Assembly: GCF_005518135.1 (NCBI RefSeq)
Contig: NZ_SULI01000001.1
Span: 310,001-374,000, forward strand
Source: Shimia litoralis
Lineage (GTDB): Bacteria > Pseudomonadota > Alphaproteobacteria > Rhodobacterales > Rhodobacteraceae
Reading direction: 5' to 3'
DNA: 64,000 bases
A model generated the notes under the pieces. The model was not told where the DNA came from and did no database searches. It saw only the letters and a program-made list of their open reading frames with translations. Position 1 is the stretch's first letter. The number at the start of each line of letters is the position of its first letter. The position numbers and the translations under genes were made by a program. Shown piece by piece: positions 37,192 to 46,562 of the stretch.

Positions 37192-37983
37192 TTAGAGGTT
37201 TTCTGACTGCGGCATGCCCAGAACGTGGTATCCGCCATCAACGCGGATAATTTCGCCCGTGGTATAAGCCCCGGCATCAGACGCCAGATATACGGCGGTG
37301 CCACCCACGGCCTCGAGCGTCGCGTTTGACCGCAGAGGCGCATTGGCTTCGGTTTGACGGAAGGTTTTGCGCGCGCCACCAATGGCTGCGCCAGCCAATG
37401 TTTTCATGGGGCCGGGTGAGATCGCATTCACACGAATGCCTTCAGGACCCAGATCATTGGCCAGATACCGAGTGGCCGCTTCAAGCGCTGCTTTGGCCAC
37501 ACCCATCACATTATAAAACGGGGTAACTCTGTTGCTGCCCTGATACGTCAGCGTCAGAATGGTTCCGCCATTATCTTGCATCAGCGGATGCGCCCTGCGG
37601 GCGACTTCGATCAGCGAATACGCGGAAATATCCAGCGAGTTTTTAAAGTTGTCGCGGCTGGTGTCCAGAAAACGTCCGGTCAGTTCATTTTTGTCGGAAT
37701 AGGCGATGGCATGCACCACAAAATCGATGGTGCCCCAACGCTCTTGCAACTGCGCAAATGCGGCATCAAGAGATGCGTCATCGGTGACATCTACATCCAC
37801 CATAAAATCGCTGCCAACTTTTTCCGCCAAAGGCGCAAGGCGCTTGCCAAAGGCATCGCCCTGATAGGTGAACGCAAGTTCCGCACCGGCTTCATGCATG
37901 GCTTTGGCAATGCCCCACGCGATCGAACGCTCGTTGGCCACGCCCATAATCAGGCCGCGTTTGCCCTTCATTTGATCAGACAT
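37192..37983 (-). CDS. fabI: Enoyl-[acyl-carrier-protein] reductase FabI
   Basis: A 263-residue short-chain dehydrogenase-like enoyl-ACP reductase, last step of each fatty-acid elongation round. It has IMGVANERSIAWGIA for NADH, and the Y-N-V-M-G-V-A-K active-site helix, as in E. coli FabI. Third gene of fabA-fabB-fabI, 6 bp after fabB. Confidence 0.95.
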   Translation of the reverse strand: MSDQMKGKRGLIMGVANERSIAWGIAKAMHEAGAELAFTYQGDAFGKRLAPLAEKVGSDFMVDVDVTDDASLDAAFAQLQERWGTIDFVVHAIAYSDKNELTGRFLDTSRDNFKNSLDISAYSLIEVARRAHPLMQDNGGTILTLTYQGSNRVTPFYNVMGVAKAALEAATRYLANDLGPEGIRVNAISPGPMKTLAGAAIGGARKTFRQTEANAPLRSNATLEAVGGTAVYLASDAGAYTTGEIIRVDGGYHVLGMPQSENL

Positions 37984-37989
37984 CTGCGG

Positions 37990-39219
37990 TTATCCTTTGT
38001 ACTTCGACAGGATCATCGAGCCATTTGTGCCGCCAAAGCCAAAGCTGTTGGTCATGACACTGTCGAGTCCTGCATTTTCCACCAATGTAGTGGCAATTTC
38101 ATTTTCGTTGATTGCTGGGTCCAGCGTGTCCACGTTGATGGATGGCGTGATGAAATCATCGTCCAGCATCAACAGACAGAAGATCGCCTCAAGCGCGCCA
38201 GCGGCCCCTTGGGCGTGCCCAGTCATAGACTTGGTTGAACTGATCGGCGGTGTGCTGCCTTCGCCAAATACGCGGCGCACGGCTTCGACTTCACCCACAT
38301 CTCCGACAGGCGTGGATGTGCCGTGGGCGTTGATATAGTCAACCTTGCGGCCTTCGGGCAGGGTTTGCAGGGCCAGACGCATCGCGCGCTCGCCGCCTTC
38401 GCCTGACGGGGCCACCATATCATGGCCGTCAGAGGTTGCCGCAAAGCCGGTGACTTCGGCGTAAATTTTTGCCCCACGGGCAAGCGCATGCTCAAGGTCT
38501 TCTAGAACGACCATGCCGCCACCGCCAGAAATCACAAATCCGTCGCGGTCGGCATCAAATGCGCGTGACGCGGCGGCTGGCGTGTCGTTCTTTTTGGAAG
38601 ACATTGCCCCCATTGCGTCAAACAGACAGGACAATGTCCAGTCCAGCTCTTCGCCGCCACCCGCAAACATCACGTCCTGCTTGCCCATCATGATTTGCTC
38701 TGCCGCATTGCCGATGCAATGCAAAGACGTTGAGCACGCCGAGGTGATGGAATAGTTGATGCCCTTGATCTTAAAGGCTGTGGCCAAGTTCGCAGAAATG
38801 GTCGAACTCATGCACTTGGGCACGGCAAAAGGCCCGATCCGTTTGGTGGCGCCGGTTTTCAACACGGTTTGGTGTGCTGTCAACATTGCCGAGGTCGATG
38901 GCCCGCCAGAGCCCGCCACCAAACCGGTGCGTACGTTCACCACATCGTCTTCAGAGAGATTGGCATCCGCAATCGCCTGCTGCATCGCGATATGCGCGTA
39001 AGCTGCGCCGCCGCCCATGAACCGCAGGGTGCGCTTGTCGACATGCTCTGACACGTCAATCTTCAACGTCCCTGCAATTTGGCTACGAAAGCCATGCTCT
39101 GCCATTTGCGGGCTGGTTTCTATACCGGAAGTCCCTGCTTTCAACGAGGCGCGAACCTCGTCGGCATTGTTTCCGATGGATGACACGATCCCCAGACCGG
39201 TGATGACGACGCGACGCAT
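37990..39219 (-). CDS. fabB: 3-oxoacyl-ACP synthase I FabB
   Basis: A 409-residue condensing enzyme needed for unsaturated fatty-acid elongation. Catalytic Cys162 is in TSACSTSLHC; the two His are in NAHGTSTPVGD and SMTGHAQGAAG. Length and motifs match FabB rather than FabF, in agreement with the neighbouring fabA. Confidence 0.95.
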   Translation of the reverse strand: MRRVVITGLGIVSSIGNNADEVRASLKAGTSGIETSPQMAEHGFRSQIAGTLKIDVSEHVDKRTLRFMGGGAAYAHIAMQQAIADANLSEDDVVNVRTGLVAGSGGPSTSAMLTAHQTVLKTGATKRIGPFAVPKCMSSTISANLATAFKIKGINYSITSACSTSLHCIGNAAEQIMMGKQDVMFAGGGEELDWTLSCLFDAMGAMSSKKNDTPAAASRAFDADRDGFVISGGGGMVVLEDLEHALARGAKIYAEVTGFAATSDGHDMVAPSGEGGERAMRLALQTLPEGRKVDYINAHGTSTPVGDVGEVEAVRRVFGEGSTPPISSTKSMTGHAQGAAGALEAIFCLLMLDDDFITPSINVDTLDPAINENEIATTLVENAGLDSVMTNSFGFGGTNGSMILSKYKG

Positions 39220-39251
39220 GTGCGTTCTCCCTCAATACTGCTTAGTCAAGA

Positions 39252-39761
39252 TCAGGTGGCTGCGGCCAACCCGACTTTCATATCTGACACTTGATAGATC
39301 AACTCGCCATCTGCCTCAACGCGGCCATTGGCGACACCAAGTTTCAGTTTGCGATCGATGACCCGTGTGAAATCCACATAATATGTCAACATCTTGCGGT
39401 CTGGTTTGACCATGCCCTTCAGCTTAACTTCGCCGACGCCCATGGCCATGCCCTGACCGAGCATGCCGCGCCAGCCAAGGTTAAAGCCGGTCAATTGCCA
39501 AAGGCCATCCAGCCCCAGACATCCGGGCATAATCGGGTTGCCTGGGAAGTGGCACTCAAAGAACCAGAGATCAGGTGTGATATCAAATTCGGCAACAACA
39601 TGCCCTTTGCCGAACTCGCCGCCGTCGGCGCTAATGTCGGTAATACGATCCATCATGAGCATCGGGGGCATCGGGAGCTGCGCATTGCCCGGGCCGAAAA
39701 GTTCGCCCTTCGCGCATTTGATAAGTCCCTCTTTGTCAAAGCTGGTTGGATATTCGGCCAT
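39252..39761 (-). CDS. fabA: 3-hydroxydecanoyl-ACP dehydratase/isomerase FabA
   Basis: A 169-residue hotdog dehydratase that introduces the cis double bond in anaerobic-type unsaturated fatty-acid synthesis. The site residues are H71 in [12 protein letters not shown] and D85 in LGLDGLWQL, equivalent to E. coli His70 and Asp84. ATG 39761 has GGGG 9 bp upstream. First gene of fabA-fabB-fabI, divergent from irr. Confidence 0.95.
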   Translation of the reverse strand: MAEYPTSFDKEGLIKCAKGELFGPGNAQLPMPPMLMMDRITDISADGGEFGKGHVVAEFDITPDLWFFECHFPGNPIMPGCLGLDGLWQLTGFNLGWRGMLGQGMAMGVGEVKLKGMVKPDRKMLTYYVDFTRVIDRKLKLGVANGRVEADGELIYQVSDMKVGLAAAT

Positions 39762-39897
39762 GTGGACAAGCCCCCTATAGTCACTGTATTTTTTGGCTAA
39801 CTTCCCTCTAGCACCCTGTCTATGTGTCCTGCAAGAGTTGCCATGTCTCGTTGACATGAAGAATGCCGTTATCAACCCAGATTAGACTGCGACTGAA

Positions 39898-39909
39898 TTT
39901 CAATTGAAA
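39898..39909. promoter_or_regulatory. Perfect palindrome in the fabA-irr intergenic region
   Basis: TTTCAATTGAAA, a perfect 12-bp palindrome. Its right half overlaps the putative -35 box (TTGAAA) of irr, so a bound regulator would block that promoter. It is A/T-rich like an iron control element but is not a clean match to the published ICE. Function inferred. Confidence 0.4.
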
Positions 39910-39933
39910 AAGCCCCCTGTCTGGCCTTATATA
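39904..39933 (+). promoter_or_regulatory. Probable irr promoter
   Basis: TTGAAA (39904-39909), 18-bp spacer, TATATA (39928-39933). Transcription would begin near 39940, which favours translation from ATG 39959 rather than GTG 39938. Confidence 0.5.
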
Positions 39934-39958
39934 GTCTGTGAACAAGAAATTGGCTGTT

Positions 39959-40375
39959 ATGACTTCGGAAGCGACACATATTGGTACTGATTGGCTGACG
40001 CAGGCTGGATTGCGTCCGACGCGTCAACGTGTGGCGCTGGCATCTTTGTTGGTCGGTGATGGCATGGATCGGCACGTGACGGCCGAAAGCTTGTACGCGG
40101 ACGTGCAAACGCATGGCGAAAGCGTATCGCTTGCGACAGTATACAACACCTTGCGGGCGTTCTGTGATGCGGGTTTGATGCAGGAAATCACAGTGGATGG
40201 CTCCAAGAGCTATTTTGATACCAATACGCATGATCACCCGCATTTCTTTTGGGAGGATACGCGCGTGTTGACCGATGCCCCCATGGATCAGCTTGAAATT
40301 ATACGCTTGCCGGACGTGCCCGAAGGGGCCGAGGTGTCCAAAGTGGACGTTGTGATCCGCCTTAGACGCAAATAA
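39959..40375 (+). CDS. irr: Iron response regulator Irr (Fur family)
   Basis: A 138-residue Fur-superfamily regulator: winged helix (LRPTRQRVALASLL to SLATVYNTLRAF) and a dimer domain with DGSKSYFDTNTHDHPHFF. The H-D-H-P-H cluster and the lack of the C-terminal Cys pairs of Fur identify Irr, which senses iron through heme supply and controls iron and heme genes in alphaproteobacteria. No heme-regulatory C-P motif is present, as in other Rhodobacteraceae Irr. Divergent from fabA. Confidence 0.9.
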   Translation: MTSEATHIGTDWLTQAGLRPTRQRVALASLLVGDGMDRHVTAESLYADVQTHGESVSLATVYNTLRAFCDAGLMQEITVDGSKSYFDTNTHDHPHFFWEDTRVLTDAPMDQLEIIRLPDVPEGAEVSKVDVVIRLRRK

Positions 40376-40401
40376 ATCGAACAATTTTCAGAGTGTCGTC
40401 A

Positions 40402-40432
40402 CGTCCCACCGGATTGCGGTTGGGCGATTTTT
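40402..40432 (+). terminator. Probable terminator of irr
   Basis: Imperfect stem CGTCCCACCG / CGGTTGGGCG followed by ATTTTT. Confidence 0.5.
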
Positions 40433-40469
40433 CGTGTCAGCATCCGATTGAACTTTGAAAGGGACCATC

Positions 40470-41456
40470 ATGAAAGCAGTTTGTTATCGCGCCTTTGGGG
40501 CTGCACGCGACGTGTTGGCGGTTGAAGACATCGCCACGCCCGAGCCACAGGCTGGCGAAGTATTGGTACGCATTGCTTTCTCCGGGGTGAATCCGTCTGA
40601 TGTGAAATCGCGCAGCGGCACGCGTCCGGGCGTCACAAAACCGGCGTTTCCCGCAATTGTCCCGCACAGCGATGGGGCTGGTGTGATCGAAGCTGTTGGG
40701 GCAGGCGTCGATCCTGCGAAGATCGGCACAAGAGTTTGGATTTGGAACGGTCAATGGCAGCGCGCATTTGGCACTGCGGCCGAATATATAGCACTTCCAG
40801 AAGAACAGGCGGTCGCGTTGCCGGACGGGGTCTCTTTGGAGACAGGGGCGGTGCTGGGCATTCCTGGCCTCACGGCAGCGCATTGCGTGTTTGGTCAAGG
40901 CGACGTTGCCGGAAAAACCGTGTTGGTCAGCGGCGGTGCGGGGACTGTCGGCATTCTTGCCGTACAGCTGGCCAAATGGGGCGGTGCCAAGGTTATTGCG
41001 ACGGGTTCGACACGTGACATGGATCGCATCAAAGCGGCTGGAGCCGACACGGTGCTGGATTATAAAAGCGCGACTTTGGCGGCTGATATTGTCGCGGCAA
41101 ATAACGGTGCGCTTGTTGATCACGCCGTCGAGGTCGAATTTGGTGTGAATATCGATATGCTGGCCGACGTCATGCAGCAATGTGCAACAGTGGCGATTTA
41201 TGGGTCGGCAAAAGACATGACGCCGACGCTGAATTTTGGTCCTTTGTTGTTTAAGGCGCTGACGTTGGATATCGTGCTGATCTATCTGCTGCCGTTGGCA
41301 GAGCGGCAGGCGGCTGTGGCGCGCTTGCATGACGCCCTTGCGGCGCAGGCGCTGTCAGTTGACGTTCAAGAGGTTTTTGATCTGGCCGACGCTGTCAGCG
41401 CCCAAGAGGCCGTTGAGGCTGGTGGGCGATCCGGGGCAATCTTGGTGCGTCCCTGA
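40470..41456 (+). CDS. NADPH:quinone reductase (zeta-crystallin-like)
   Basis: A 328-residue zinc-free medium-chain reductase. It starts MKAVCYRAFG, has FSGVNPSDVKSRSG, and the NADPH loop VSGGAGTVGILAVQLAKWGG. No structural-zinc Cys cluster is seen. Likely reduces quinones or related enones. GAAAGGGA lies before ATG 40470. Convergent with the PLD gene, 6 bp apart. Confidence 0.87.
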   Translation: MKAVCYRAFGAARDVLAVEDIATPEPQAGEVLVRIAFSGVNPSDVKSRSGTRPGVTKPAFPAIVPHSDGAGVIEAVGAGVDPAKIGTRVWIWNGQWQRAFGTAAEYIALPEEQAVALPDGVSLETGAVLGIPGLTAAHCVFGQGDVAGKTVLVSGGAGTVGILAVQLAKWGGAKVIATGSTRDMDRIKAAGADTVLDYKSATLAADIVAANNGALVDHAVEVEFGVNIDMLADVMQQCATVAIYGSAKDMTPTLNFGPLLFKALTLDIVLIYLLPLAERQAAVARLHDALAAQALSVDVQEVFDLADAVSAQEAVEAGGRSGAILVRP

Positions 41457-41462
41457 TTTCAA

Positions 41463-42998
41463 CTAGAGCAGGGACTCAAGACCAAACCAGATTGGCATCT
41501 TAGCGAGGAAATGCTGCCAGAATGTGGCGTTCGGATCTTGGGAAAACCGTTCGGTTTTCCCATGTCCGGTAAAGGTCCAGACAAGATTGCCATTTTGATC
41601 CAGTGTCACGCGGTACGCATACCGTTCAACGCTTTGATGCAGTTCGCGCGTCAGGGATTTGGCATAGGCGGGACTGTGGACAAACAGACCAATTTCGGAA
41701 TTGGTTTTGATCGATCTCGGGTCAAGATTCAGTGACCCGATAAACACGCGATCCTGATCCAACACCGCCAGTTTGGTATGCAGCGTCAGGGGCATTGGCG
41801 TATCATCAATGGTTTCACCAAGGGCCTCAAGCGCATCATGGCGCAATTCAAACAGTTCAACTCCGCCCTGAAGCAATGCCTTGCGGTGGCGCGCGTATCC
41901 GCCATGCACATAGGCATGATTATTTGAGGCCAGCGAATTGGTCACAACGCGCACTTTCAGGCCTTGGGCGACAAGGTCAGTAAAGAAACGCGCGCCATAA
42001 TTCTCGGGGACAAAATACGGGGTGATCAGCGTCACCTGATGTGTACTGCGCCGCATTTCCTGAAACAAGGTTTCTGCCAACACATGCGGCCCGTCCCCGT
42101 TTTTGTTGCGCAGTTTTTCGGGGGTATCCACAATCAACGTGGAGCGCCCCCAGAACGGGCTTATTTTCCCCGTTCGGATATGTTCCAGATAGGGGCTATT
42201 GATTGCATTCTCATACGCGGCGATTTCATCTTGGGTGATGTCATACCGCAGGCTTTGGCCCAATGCCTTGGATGTTGCGATCTCGGTTGGCGCCAAGGCG
42301 TGCATTGGCACGGAATACACATCATTCCAGTAGGTATCAAAGGCTTGATCAAGCTCGATCGCTTCCGGCCCAAATATCAAAACGTCATAGTCAGCAAAGG
42401 CCTCGGAGTCCTTAAGCTCATAGTACTCGTCCGCATAGTTGCGGCCGCCCATAATCGCCATCGAACTGTCGACCACAAAGGTTTTGATGTGCATGCGTCG
42501 GTTCACACGCTTGAAATCAAAGACAAACCCCATGGATTTGGGAGCATGGCGAGACGCAGGGTTGAAGACGCGCAGCGCAATGTTGGGATGCGCATCCAAG
42601 CTGGCAAGCATCGTATCGTCTGCCGTTGTGAACACATCATCAAGCAAAAAACGAACCTTCACGCCGCGATCGGCTGCCGCGAGCAGGCGATTGGCAATCA
42701 GCTTGCCTGCTGTGTCTGGTTTGACCAAAAACGTTGCAATATCAATGGATGTTTCTGCGGCTTCGATCATGCGCAGACGCGCCCCTAAGGCATCCGTCCC
42801 GTTATCAAGCTCAAAATATGCAGTCTTGCTTGGAAGGCCGGCCAATCGTTGGCTGACAGAGGGGTTAAGCGAATGTTCCTGTGTTGCACTCAGCGACAGG
42901 CTTGGTGTGCGGTGCTCATCAAATGGCACGTAGGTGCAGGCCGACGCCAGCCCAAGCGCACAAACCGCCCAGAACGCGCGAAACGTGGTCAGAACCAT
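41463..42998 (-). CDS. Phospholipase D-family (cardiolipin synthase-like) lipoprotein
   Basis: A 511-residue protein with a signal peptide ending in A-S-A-C (lipobox; Cys about residue 20) and two HKD domains: MHIKTFVVDSSMAIMGGRN and LHTKLAVLDQDRVFIGSLN. The paired HKD sites fit a cardiolipin synthase or phosphodiesterase working at the outer face of the membrane. ATG 42998 overlaps the end of the preceding broken gene by 10 bp, so they were probably one operon. Confidence 0.85.
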   Translation of the reverse strand: MVLTTFRAFWAVCALGLASACTYVPFDEHRTPSLSLSATQEHSLNPSVSQRLAGLPSKTAYFELDNGTDALGARLRMIEAAETSIDIATFLVKPDTAGKLIANRLLAAADRGVKVRFLLDDVFTTADDTMLASLDAHPNIALRVFNPASRHAPKSMGFVFDFKRVNRRMHIKTFVVDSSMAIMGGRNYADEYYELKDSEAFADYDVLIFGPEAIELDQAFDTYWNDVYSVPMHALAPTEIATSKALGQSLRYDITQDEIAAYENAINSPYLEHIRTGKISPFWGRSTLIVDTPEKLRNKNGDGPHVLAETLFQEMRRSTHQVTLITPYFVPENYGARFFTDLVAQGLKVRVVTNSLASNNHAYVHGGYARHRKALLQGGVELFELRHDALEALGETIDDTPMPLTLHTKLAVLDQDRVFIGSLNLDPRSIKTNSEIGLFVHSPAYAKSLTRELHQSVERYAYRVTLDQNGNLVWTFTGHGKTERFSQDPNATFWQHFLAKMPIWFGLESLL

Positions 42999-43858
42999 TG
43001 ACCAGGTTCCATCAGCCCGAGGTCGAGCAGCTGGCGTGAATGCCATTCAAACGGAACCGAGTTGTGCCAGCGGAACGTGGAAATATCAAACGTGCTTCCC
43101 GGATTGGTTTTCAATGCCTTTGCCGTTCTAAAAGAACAGATCGCGGTCGTGATATTGTTATGCCATTCACAGCTGTAGGTGTTGTATTCTTGGTCGTTGA
43201 AGGTGAAGTCAGAATTTAGCACCAGCCCGGGTTTGTTTCGAAATAGGGAAATCCGGTCGATTTTGCGTTTGTCTGACGGGATGTGTTCTTCATATCGCCA
43301 ACGCAACCCGCCAAAGAAATCAAGTTGCCGCTCTTTGGGGTGGTTGTGGTTTTGTGGATCAGGACGTGCGAGCGCGTAATAGCCGGATTTATCCATCTGC
43401 GCCTCTTCAAGGGAAACCGCATCCGGGTGGTTTTCCAAGTCGCCCGCATAGAGGTCAATCACATAGGTCAAAATGGCCTCGCGACGCTCTTCCATCTAAA
43501 ATGTGGTCAACTCGCCTACGGTCCGGGTTTCGCAGAAAGGATAGAACAAGTATTCGGCATTATAGCAGTAATACAGCCAGATATTCGGGGCCGTTTTTAT
43601 GATGTGGTTCACCACGTCGATCATGGGTTGACCAGAGACGTTCTCCAGCCTGATCCGATGCACCGTTTGGGCCAAATCATCGTCAAGGTCGAAGGCGTCA
43701 GACATAAACACCAAGACCTGCCGAAACCCCAAATCCTGATGGTGGCGGATGGTTGTCCCGAGCTCTGTGCGGTCCTCGGCAAAAATCAATGCAACAGGGC
43801 CTTTCGCCAAAGCAGCCTTGTTGTTTTGGGTAAACTCTTGAACCGACGCGTATTTCAT
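42989..43858 (-). pseudogene. Glycosyltransferase-2-like gene interrupted by one in-frame TAG codon
   Basis: Two open frames lie in the same reading frame and are separated by a single TAG (43496-43498). The upstream part (43858 to 43499, 120 residues, starting MKYASVQEF and ending GELTTF) runs straight into the downstream part (43495 to 42989, 168 residues, starting MEERREAILTYVIDLYAGDL). As I recall, Rhodobacteraceae proteins of this type continue across the junction. ATG follows the TAG directly, so the second half could still be translated alone. Either a recent point-mutation pseudogene, readthrough, or a sequencing error. Confidence 0.65.
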
Positions 43859-43968
43859 TGCCAAACCCTGTCCTGTTGCGCCCCAAATTCGATGAATTTG
43901 ACCCGCATTGCAAGCTGCCCCTGTTTTGATGTAGTCAGACGTCTTGAAACCGCGACGGAATTGGGCAC

Positions 43969-45288
43969 ATGGCCGAGACAAAAAAGCTTTATATCAAGAC
44001 TTATGGCTGTCAGATGAACGTGTATGACAGTGAACGCATGGCCGAGGCGATGGGGGGCTCGGGGTATGAGGTCACCGAAACACCTGACGATGCTGATATG
44101 ATTCTCTTGAATACGTGCCACATTCGCGAGAAAGCCGCTGAAAAGGTGTACTCTGATTTGGGGCGGCTTAAACCCTTCAAATCTGAGAATCCGAATCTGA
44201 AGATCGGGGTTGCTGGATGTGTCGCGCAAGCCGAAGGCGAAGAGATCATGCGTCGCCAACCGATGGTCGATATCGTGGTGGGGCCACAAAGCTATCATCG
44301 TCTGCCCGAAATGGAAGCCAAAGCACAGGCCGGTGAAAAGGCGTTGGACACGGATTTCCCCGAAGAAGACAAATTCGAAAAGCTCAAATTGCGGCCAAAA
44401 GCCAAGCGTGCCCCGGCTGCCTTCCTGACGGTTCAGGAGGGGTGTGACAAGTTCTGTGCATTCTGCGTGGTGCCTTATACCCGTGGTGCAGAAGTGAGCC
44501 GCCCGGTTGACCGCATTTTGACCGAGGCGCGCGATCTGGTCGAGCGTGGCGTGCGCGAGATCACATTGCTGGGCCAGAATGTGAATGCGTATCACGGCGC
44601 TGGGCCATCAGGCGATATGACGCTGGCCCAACTGATCTGGCAGCTGGACAAGGTTGATGGGCTCGAGCGTATTCGGTTTACCACCAGCCATCCCAACGAC
44701 ATGATGGACGACCTGATCGAGGCACATGGCACTTGTTCAAAGTTGATGCCGTATTTGCATTTGCCGGTTCAGTCAGGCAGCAACAAGATCCTAAAGCGTA
44801 TGAACCGGAGCCATGACCGCGATAGCTATTTGCGCCTGATCGAGCGCATTCGCGAGGCGCGTCCCGATATTTTGCTGTCCGGCGATTTCATCGTAGGATT
44901 TCCTGAAGAAACCGAAGAAGACTTTCAGGACACAATGTCCTTGATCCAAGAAGTTCAATACGGACAGGCCTATAGCTTTAAATATTCGTCCCGGCCGGGG
45001 ACACCGGCCGCCGAGCGCGCGCTTGTCGATGAAGCGGCCGCGACTGACAGGTTGCATCGCCTTCAAGCGTTGATCACGCAACAACAGCGAGACATTCAAA
45101 ACAGCATGGTTGGGCGTGACGTGAGCGTCATGTTCGAAAAGCCGGGCCGGTTTGATGACCAAATGGTTGGCAAGTCTGAATATCTTCATGCGGTTCACGT
45201 GGCGGGGTCCGGTGCCAAAGTCGGCGACATCGCCAAAGTAAGAATCGTTGAGAGTGGCACCAATTCCCTGAAGGGCGAATGCATCTAG
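43969..45288 (+). CDS. miaB: tRNA-2-methylthio-N6-dimethylallyladenosine synthase MiaB
   Basis: A 439-residue radical-SAM methylthiotransferase acting on A37 of tRNAs. The N-terminal UPF0004 domain has C14 (KTYGCQMN), NTCHIRE and GVAGCV; the radical SAM cluster is C-D-K-F-C-A-F-C; a C-terminal TRAM domain closes the protein. Divergent from the split gene with 110 bp between. Confidence 0.96.
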   Translation: MAETKKLYIKTYGCQMNVYDSERMAEAMGGSGYEVTETPDDADMILLNTCHIREKAAEKVYSDLGRLKPFKSENPNLKIGVAGCVAQAEGEEIMRRQPMVDIVVGPQSYHRLPEMEAKAQAGEKALDTDFPEEDKFEKLKLRPKAKRAPAAFLTVQEGCDKFCAFCVVPYTRGAEVSRPVDRILTEARDLVERGVREITLLGQNVNAYHGAGPSGDMTLAQLIWQLDKVDGLERIRFTTSHPNDMMDDLIEAHGTCSKLMPYLHLPVQSGSNKILKRMNRSHDRDSYLRLIERIREARPDILLSGDFIVGFPEETEEDFQDTMSLIQEVQYGQAYSFKYSSRPGTPAAERALVDEAAATDRLHRLQALITQQQRDIQNSMVGRDVSVMFEKPGRFDDQMVGKSEYLHAVHVAGSGAKVGDIAKVRIVESGTNSLKGECI

Positions 45289-45430
45289 GCCATCTTGGTG
45301 ATCCGAAACAATGAATTTGCCAAAGCGGGCGTTGTTCTGATTTCGTTGACAATGACCGGTTTGGCAGACGAATGCGGACGCGTTCGCCATAAATTTGCCA
45401 TATTCTGACACCAGATATAGTGAATTATCC

Positions 45431-45458
45431 TTCACAGGTTCTCTAAACTTGCTACAAT
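45431..45458 (+). promoter_or_regulatory. Possible promoter of the OmpA-like/lipoprotein pair
   Basis: TTCACA (45431-45436), 16-bp spacer, TACAAT (45453-45458). Pattern match only; the 226-bp gap 45289-45514 otherwise shows no gene. Confidence 0.35.
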
Positions 45459-45532
45459 GGCGCATATTATAAAAACCGTGCGCCCATCTAAAGTCGTGGC
45501 TTTGCGCCGGGTATATGGCAGAGGATATTGCT

Positions 45533-46108
45533 GTGTCGGATAAAAAATTTACCAAAGCTCGGGTCGCCTTGGGAGGATTTGCAGCCATTTGCTTGGCGCT
45601 GGTTTCCATCGCGCAGCCCGCAGCCGCACAAACCCAACGTACCGTTCTTGGACAAGAATATGTGCCAACTGTTTGGGTGGACCCCGATGGGTGCGAACAT
45701 TGGGTTATGGATGACGGTGTCGAAGGATACATGACTCCTCACGTAACCCGTCAGGGTATTCCTGTTTGCCGCCGCGGCAATGTCTGTGGGGTTATGAACG
45801 CTGATCAGTTCTTTGCGACCAATCAGTATTCCATTAACTCTGCAAACCGCCAGCGGTTGCAAGAGTTCTTCAAGACGGCAACGGCGTCTGCGTTCATCGT
45901 GACAGGTCACACCGATAGCCGTGCGTCTGACTCATACAACATGAAGCTCAGCTATAATCGCGCCAACTCGGTTGCCAAAGTCGCACGGTCCACAGGCGCG
46001 CGCGTCGTGGATGTTCGTGGATATGGCGAACGTATGCCACGTGCCTCTAACGGTACGTCGTCCGGCATGGCGCAGAATCGCCGTGTTGAAATCATCTGCA
46101 TTCGCTAA
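45533..46108 (+). CDS. OmpA-family protein with N-terminal W-V-D-P...D-D-G-V-E-G-Y module
   Basis: About 191 residues: signal peptide (ending QPAAAQT), then a 33-residue module (VWVDPDGCEHWVM to GIPVC) shared with the next gene, then an OmpA C-terminal peptidoglycan-binding domain (VTGHTDSRASDSYNMKLS, GYGERMP, NRRVEI). Four or more Cys suggest disulfides. GTG 45533 follows GAGG with 8-bp spacing; ATG 45515 would add six residues. Likely attached to the wall in the periplasm. Confidence 0.8.
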   Translation: MSDKKFTKARVALGGFAAICLALVSIAQPAAAQTQRTVLGQEYVPTVWVDPDGCEHWVMDDGVEGYMTPHVTRQGIPVCRRGNVCGVMNADQFFATNQYSINSANRQRLQEFFKTATASAFIVTGHTDSRASDSYNMKLSYNRANSVAKVARSTGARVVDVRGYGERMPRASNGTSSGMAQNRRVEIICIR

Positions 46109-46120
46109 GGGGAACAAGAT

Positions 46121-46417
46121 ATGAAAATCGTTCGAGGGATTCTCTTGGTGGGTGTTGTGGCTGCGATTGCGGCCTGTGACAACAAAGTCGACAAAACTGT
46201 CGACCGCGGGTTTGATACCAAGCACTTGAGCCAGCTTAAGGCCGGGATCTGGGTTGATCCAAATGGGTGTGATCATTGGATCATCGATGATGGTGTCGAA
46301 GGGTACCTTTCTCAACGCCTTGATAAATATGGTAAACCTGTATGTTCAGGCGCGGCACCTCCCGGTGTTGCAACAGGCCCCTTCAAAAAAGGGTCGGCAT
46401 TCAAAGACCAAATCTAA
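46121..46417 (+). CDS. Small lipoprotein sharing the W-V-D-P module
   Basis: A 98-residue lipoprotein: lipobox A-I-A-A-C with Cys19, then IWVDPNGCDHWII to GKPVC (residues 43-75), 19 of 33 positions identical to the module in the upstream OmpA-like protein, both Cys conserved. The last 20 residues are Gly/Lys-rich. Twelve bp separate it from the upstream gene and a terminator follows, so the two form an operon. Unknown function. Confidence 0.78.
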   Translation: MKIVRGILLVGVVAAIAACDNKVDKTVDRGFDTKHLSQLKAGIWVDPNGCDHWIIDDGVEGYLSQRLDKYGKPVCSGAAPPGVATGPFKKGSAFKDQI

Positions 46418-46438
46418 CGCCACACACTTGCATTCATT

Positions 46439-46467
46439 AAGCCGCGCATCTGTTTGCGCGGCTTTTT
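46439..46467 (+). terminator. Intrinsic terminator of the OmpA-like/lipoprotein operon
   Basis: AAGCCGCGCA / TGCGCGGCTT with loop TCTGTT and a T6 run. Confidence 0.9.
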
Positions 46468-46562
46468 TGTGCCGATCACGTGAAATTTGACGGTCAATTG
46501 CTTGCGCACCGGCGCACAAGTTGGCACCATTCAGCATGTTCTCAAACCTGCAGGAGAGTTGA

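Noticed and set aside
44791-45732. 313-codon open frame on the minus strand
   Set aside because: Covers the end of miaB and the OmpA-like gene start in reverse; no coding signature.
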